A stretch of 64,000 nt of DNA from Bacillus sp. V2I10 (GTDB taxonomy: Bacteria; Bacillota; Bacilli; Bacillales; Bacillaceae): contig NZ_JAUSYV010000001.1 in the NCBI RefSeq assembly GCF_030817055.1, forward strand, positions 4,240,001-4,304,000, given 5' to 3'. Positions 60,500-64,000 of this stretch are shown here, in pieces. Position numbers and translations under genes: made by a program. Each line of letters begins with the position of its first letter. Positions within the stretch are counted from its first letter, which is position 1. The notes beneath the pieces are model-generated. The model was not told where the DNA came from. It worked only from the letters and a program-made list of their open reading frames with translations, and made no database searches.

Positions 60500-60964
60500 T
60501 TAGTCCTCTTTGATAATATCTGTATTACCATGCGATTCAACATCTGCAACTTCTTTACGAAGTACGTCGTGTACTTGTTCTGTTTCCTGAACCGAACGTT
60601 TATGAGCAGAGACTTCACCAGTGACGACTGTATGCTTTTCTACATCAATTTTTTCCTCAGTTACTGGAATGTGAACCATCTCTTCTTCTTTAATTGGTTC
60701 ATCTGTTGGTTCGTGATCAACAGCTCTTTGTTTAATGACGACTTGATCATGGAAAACAGGGACATTCACTGATTGTTCTTCCTCAACAATGTCCTTATGA
60801 AGCGTCACATCACCCGTCTCCACCCGGTGTTTGTCGATGTCCAATTCTTCCTCACGAAGATTAACATGTATGTCTTCTGCTGCAAATTCTGTATCGGCAT
60901 TGCGATCTACTTCACGTACCTTTTTTCGAGTTTCTCCTTCTTTAAAAAAATCAAAAAAGCCCAT
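60500..60964 (-). CDS. YsnF/DUF2382-domain stress protein
   Basis: A 154-residue soluble DUF2382 protein: LREEELDIDKHRVETGDVTLHKDIVEEEQ (in parts), VPVFHDQVVIKQRAV, HIPVTEEKIDVEKHTVVTGEVSAHKR, and a final KEVADVESHGNTDI. The domain holds two pseudo-repeats of a beta-rich unit. The start ATG 60964 follows TAGGAGGTC. It shares domain and tail with the next gene, which suggests a local duplication and later gain or loss of the membrane part. Confidence 0.85.
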   Translation of the reverse strand: MGFFDFFKEGETRKKVREVDRNADTEFAAEDIHVNLREEELDIDKHRVETGDVTLHKDIVEEEQSVNVPVFHDQVVIKQRAVDHEPTDEPIKEEEMVHIPVTEEKIDVEKHTVVTGEVSAHKRSVQETEQVHDVLRKEVADVESHGNTDIIKED

Positions 60965-61102
60965 GCTGATGACCTCCTAAGGGATGTGGATCGTACAATT
61001 AGTAATTTTACCTGTGTGAGTGAAAATATGCGCTTGAATTTTGGTGCCTGTTTCAAAAAAGGTTTTGCTAAGCCATTTGGTGTATTTTACATCCAATGAG
61101 AT

Positions 61103-61246
61103 ATGGTAAAAAGTTTAAAGCCGAATATAGATAAAGAAAATAAAAGAATGGCTATTTTTACAAAAAAGGATGATGAAATTCATATTGCAGATGAAAATAA
61201 CAACTTAGTAATGCTTCAAAGACGGAATATAAATAGGATCATGTAA
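61103..61246 (+). CDS. Short open frame (47 aa), doubtful
   Basis: MVKSLKPNIDKENKRMAIFT to LVMLQRRNINRIM is plausible in composition, but no clear ribosome site stands before the ATG. The surrounding gap 60965-61525 holds nothing firmer, apart from a dispersed-repeat copy at 61311-61342. Confidence 0.3.
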   Translation: MVKSLKPNIDKENKRMAIFTKKDDEIHIADENNNLVMLQRRNINRIM

Positions 61247-61310
61247 CGTATGCAATGGTTTTTAAAGTTATTTATGATGTATTAATCCATCAGAGACTTA
61301 TGATTACTCC

Positions 61311-61342
61311 TTATTGAAGTAAAGCACTCGTTAGCTTAAGTA
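61311..61342. repeat. Dispersed repeat copy (TTATTGAAGTAAAGC... type)
   Basis: TTATTGAAGTAAAGCACTCG then TTAGCTTAAGTA. It aligns with 63811-63844 (TTACTGAAGAAAAGCACCCC then GTTACTTGAATAAA) at about 24 of 32 positions by eye. Confidence 0.55.
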
Positions 61343-61525
61343 CAACTCTTCACAAATTCTAATGGTTATTAATATAATTTTTGTTGGAATAAAATGCTGA
61401 TTGACACAATTATCTTTATTTTCAATTCAATTGTTTAAACTAAAAATTCTTTAGTTACCCAACCTATACAAATCAAAATTACCTTACATAGACTGGATTA
61501 ATTACATGAAAGTGAGGTGATTAAC

Positions 61526-61954
61526 ATGCTAAAATTCTTTAAGGCAAGATTAAAAGGTGAAAATGAAGTCCCTCCTGTTGAAACTAATGCTTTTGGTTTT
61601 GCAAAATTTGCAGCTAATAAACAAAGAACTAAGATAAAGTTTGCACTAGAAGTTGAAAACATTGAAAACTTTGTTCAAGCACACATCCACTTTGGTGAAC
61701 GTGGTAAAAATGGACCTGTAGTAGTGTTCCTTTTTGGTGCTGACTTAGAAACGCTTGAAGAGCAAAATGGTATAACGACAAGAAGAGGCGTTGTTACAGG
61801 AATTATTACGGATGACGATATTGTAGAAAATGACGAAGGTATAGAAACTGTAGAAGATTTATTAAAATTCATGGAACAAGAATTAACTTATGCTAATGCT
61901 CATACTGAACAAAATCCATCAGGTGAAATTAGAGGTCAAATTGTACCAATTTAA
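61526..61954 (+). CDS. CHRD-domain protein
   Basis: The 142 residues form one CHRD domain: FKARLKGENEVPPVETNAFG at the start, ENFVQAHIHFGERGKNGPVVVFLFG in the middle (in parts), and YANAHTEQNPSGEIRGQIVPI at the end. There is no signal peptide, unlike most bacterial CHRD proteins, so it may be cytosolic or spore-associated. The ATG 61526 is six bases after AGGTG. Function unknown. The following 61955-62390 has no gene. Confidence 0.87.
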   Translation: MLKFFKARLKGENEVPPVETNAFGFAKFAANKQRTKIKFALEVENIENFVQAHIHFGERGKNGPVVVFLFGADLETLEEQNGITTRRGVVTGIITDDDIVENDEGIETVEDLLKFMEQELTYANAHTEQNPSGEIRGQIVPI

Positions 61955-62390
61955 ATTTCCACACTGTTAGTTTATTAAGATGATGGCTCAAAAGGTTGCA
62001 CATAACGAATTTTTTAAGTCATCCTTTTTCTCTATTTATATTAGGTTCTTTCATTAATTTGAAGACTCATTAAAGAAAGATATTAAATGCCCACTATTCA
62101 AAATAGGTTCTTTATTAGAATTTTTGATCTAATAAACATTCCAAAGAAAAATTTATTTTTTAAAGGATGAATTACAAAAACCATCTTCCTCTTCTTCTGG
62201 AAGGCTCCATTTTAATTAACAAATAGAGAATTCCATAGCAACATCTTTTAAATAATGTGATTTATTATAGCAAATAAGGCAAGTTGCTTCCTTTACTTTT
62301 CTGCCTAGTTAGTTGAATAATTTAGATCATTCACACGTAAAAACATCTCAATTGACATGTTTTTCAAGTAGAATCATACGTGATGAATAT

Positions 62391-62570
62391 TTAACACGAT
62401 TGTAGGGGCAGAATACTATTTTTTGATAAAACCTCTCTTTTAACTTCCTTTTCAGCACAACACTTTTGAAACTCTCCTAAAATAATTTGATACGTTTTGA
62501 TTGTTTGTTTAGATAAGTTTTGATATTCTCTGTCTTCTTTAAAATCTTGAAAAGCAAATTTTAATAACAT
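62391..62570 (-). pseudogene. N-terminal remnant of a tyrosine recombinase (integrase)
   Basis: The 59-codon frame starts MLLKFAFQDFKEDREYQNLS, continues KQTIKTYQIILGEFQKCCAE and soon stops. It is the SAM-like N-terminal DNA-binding segment of integrases in Bacillus elements. The catalytic part is gone. A 15-bp inverted repeat sits directly upstream and the att-like repeat another 130 bp beyond. Confidence 0.72.
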
Positions 62571-62571
62571 A

Positions 62572-62615
62572 AAAAGACCACTTCCTTCTTATTTTTTAAG
62601 AAGGTTAGTGGTCTT
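62572..62615. terminator. Long stem-loop upstream of the integrase remnant
   Basis: AAGACCACTtCCTTCTT (62575-62591) pairs with AAGAAGGttAGTGGTCTT (62599-62616), with one bulge. It could end transcription from either side. Confidence 0.65.
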
Positions 62616-62698
62616 AGTTATAAGAAAAGGGTCTAACAGCGACCACTTTCTTACTAAGTTTGCAAAATCCTTGCAAAACCCTTGATACGTATACGCTT

Positions 62699-62890
62699 GA
62701 TGACCTGTGAGGGATTCGAACCCTCGACCCCTTCCCTGTCAAGGAAATAAGATAGTTTGGCACGTTCAGGCCAGTGCAGGACAAATCCATTTGCACCGGT
62801 ATATTTTAAACCATCATTCTACTACTTTATGAAACTTTAAAAGCATCTACAGTCAGTTTGGTCAGTTTTTCGGTCAGTTATATCGCTAAA
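62699..62890 (-). repeat. Right copy of the long direct repeat with a tRNA 3' half (att-like)
   Basis: On the minus strand CCTTGACAGGGAAGGGGTCG, GGGTTCGAATCCC and ACAGGTCATCA give the 3' half of a Val-type tRNA ending ATCA. The adjoining part (about 62745-62890) holds TTTGGTCAGTTTTTCGGTCA, which resembles the 3' tail of integrase genes. It matches 57986-58173 and is about 4.7 kb away, in the same orientation. Confidence 0.65.
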
Positions 62891-63061
62891 CATTAAGGGT
62901 GGCCCTAGTGATTGGAAAGATACTTAATAAATCTGAAGAAAAACTTTGGGGTCATTTAATAAAAGAAGAAAAAACGCCAATTTAATTTTAAGGGGTTCCG
63001 TTTTAAAGTTTTTCATTGTAAAAAGGACTAATCTCAATTGTCAGTTGGCTGTTTTCACAAA

Positions 63062-63090
63062 AAAGGAGATGTGCCATTCGCGCATCTCCT
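63062..63090 (+). terminator. Orphan terminator
   Basis: AAGGAGATGtGC (63062-63073) pairs with GCgCATCTCCTT (63079-63090). Upstream (62891-63061) there is only a 25-codon frame. The gap to 63467 contains ATGTGGTCA-like direct repeats (63285, 63299) that recall an integrase 3' end, but no gene. Confidence 0.65.
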
Positions 63091-63467
63091 TTTAACTTCA
63101 TATTTCAATCGTTTTTCAAGCTCTGCTTTCACTTCTTCAAATCCCGGTTACCAAGCAAGGCAAACATGTTTACTTTATTACCTTGGGAGATCAGTTTTTT
63201 TCATTTTACTTATATATATCCAACTTATAATTTTTTGAAAATGATGTTTTGTTCCATTCGTAAATTTTCACTTTTTTTCGGCTAAAATGTGGTCAATTAT
63301 GTGGTCAAAAAGATGATTATTAGATGCGCCCCCAACTTCTTTTAAAACATTCAATAGCAATAACATTATCTGAACAAGTACATTACTCAGACCAGAACTT
63401 TAATCGCTGCATGAATATTCCAGAAAAGCCCCCGATTGTTGAATAAGCTCCTTTTGTTACTTCGAAA

Positions 63468-63773
63468 TCAATTAGTCACTTTTTCCGGTACGATATTTAA
63501 AATAATTAAATATACCTTTTCATTATTGAATTCACCTACAAAGACGACTTGATGAATCTCTAATGCTTCTCCTTCTTTTAGAGGATGGAGTTCCATCTCC
63601 ATTTTAATAGCACTTTCAAGCCGTTTTTCAAATGAGAAATCCTCATAATATTTTGCAATTATCCATTCAATAACAATTTGGTTTTGTATACGAATTTTTA
63701 ATACCCCCTTTTTCCAAAATAATTTACGCAATTCACCACAATTATAGTAAGGATAAGCTATTATCCTCCTCAA
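63468..63773 (-). CDS. Hypothetical protein with unclear start (about 100 aa)
   Basis: The frame is open from TTG 63773. The middle and end (VIEWIIAKYYEDFSFEKRLE, then LKEGEALEIHQVVFVGEF) look coding. The first 20 codons are read through an AGGAGG that looks like a ribosome site itself (about 63762-63768), yet no start codon follows at the right distance. A dispersed repeat begins at 63771, so the original 5' end may have been changed by it. Not recognised. Confidence 0.5.
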   Translation of the reverse strand: MRRIIAYPYYNCGELRKLFWKKGVLKIRIQNQIVIEWIIAKYYEDFSFEKRLESAIKMEMELHPLKEGEALEIHQVVFVGEFNNEKVYLIILNIVPEKVTN

Positions 63774-63844
63774 CTAACGCCCCCGATTGTGGAATATCAT
63801 TTATGTTGTCTTACTGAAGAAAAGCACCCCGTTACTTGAATAAA
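63771..63844. repeat. Dispersed repeat, paired copies; another copy at 63427-63448
   Basis: CAACTAACG then CCCCCGATTGTGGAATATCA (63771-63799), followed by TTACTGAAGAAAAGCACCCC, GTTACTTGAATAAA (63811-63844). At 63427 AGCCCCCGATTGTTGAATAA matches the first part. Similar to 61311-61342 and 46234-46258. Confidence 0.6.
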
Positions 63845-64000
63845 ATGCTTTTAAGCGTTCTTGTATAATCCTTATCTAATTCTCCATAACTTTCGTTTTC
63901 ATTATTGCTAACAATCGTTGCTGTACCTGCACTTTCATTAAACCAAATTTCATATTCAACTAATCTTTCAGGCATATTTTTATCAAAAGTATAAAACAAA
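63832..64000 (-). CDS. Hypothetical protein, 3' part only (cut by window edge)
   Basis: The minus-strand frame runs from the edge: LFYTFDKNMPERLVEYEIWF, then NESAGTATIVSNNENESYGE, ending LKSILFK and TAA. It is soluble and acidic. The 5' end lies outside. The last codons and stop fall in the dispersed repeat. Confidence 0.55.
   Translation of the reverse strand, partial: LFYTFDKNMPERLVEYEIWFNESAGTATIVSNNENESYGELDKDYTRTLKSILFK

Noticed and set aside
62614..62796. 60-codon minus-strand frame containing GKGSRVRIPHRSS
   Set aside because: This is a translation of tRNA-half sequence, a well-known false ORF.

Overview
The window looks like the chromosome of a low-GC, spore-forming Bacillaceae bacterium related to Bacillus or Metabacillus. 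The evidence is strong AGGAGG ribosome sites with many TTG/GTG starts, gene sets known from B. subtilis (yitCDFG, nrnA, ytcD-ytbD-ytbE, proBA behind a proline T-box, csoR-copZ-copA, aprX, the zinc-free S14 gene and the COG0523 GTPase behind Zur boxes), a YjcZ-type sporulation peptide, and dispersed Bacillaceae-type intergenic repeats. No rRNA operon, CRISPR array or intact transposase was seen.

Layout. 0.3-8.8 kb: sulfate activation (sat, cysC, and a cysH with a large internal deletion) with phosphosulfolactate synthase and phosphatase, an enolase-superfamily enzyme, an MFS transporter and a DHH-type pAp phosphatase/nanoRNase. Together these suggest sulfate to PAPS to sulfite to sulfolactate, the sulfonate known from Bacillus spores, but with a broken reductase. 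8.9-18.1 kb: small proteins, a MEDS-domain protein, two HxlR-type regulators facing their likely targets (DJ-1/PfpI protein; MFS pump plus aldo-keto reductase) across repeated dyad operators, VOC, DUF805, nucleoside hydrolase and OsmC genes. 18.2-23.5 kb: proBA with T-box, a HemD-like protein, an S66 peptidase. 23.5-24.2 kb: decayed DNA with a 21-bp tandem repeat.

24.3-34.2 kb: a hexuronate catabolic cluster (uxuB, uxuA, uxaC), a GH31 glycosidase split by a frameshift, a three-part TRAP transporter and a divergent LacI-family regulator with three identical operators. 34.3-38.8 kb: PHP hydrolase and DeoR regulator, then a twin-arginine metallophosphoesterase immediately followed by its own tatA and tatC. 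38.8-42.8 kb: cutC, a PatB-type C-S lyase, a frameshifted DUF421 gene, a dienelactone-hydrolase-like gene and an excisionase-like gene. 43.1-45.9 kb: YjcZ peptide and a zinc-starvation block. 46.3-50.8 kb: VOC, PhzF, TPR and small hypothetical genes. 50.9-55.5 kb: copper operon with three similar CsoR-like sites, a second decayed copZ, a His-rich exported protein and a 2Fe-2S thioredoxin-like ferredoxin. 56.0-57.3 kb: aprX protease.

57.7-62.9 kb: apparently the shell of an old integrated element. Two diverged copies of a sequence of about 190 bp, each holding the 3' half of a tRNA, bracket it. Integrase C-terminal and N-terminal remnants lie next to them. The interior carries DUF3189, a lipoprotein, a tandem pair of YsnF/DUF2382 genes and a CHRD-domain gene. 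The last kilobase has dispersed repeats, one hypothetical gene and a gene cut by the window edge. All function calls come from reading the sequence; no database search was possible.
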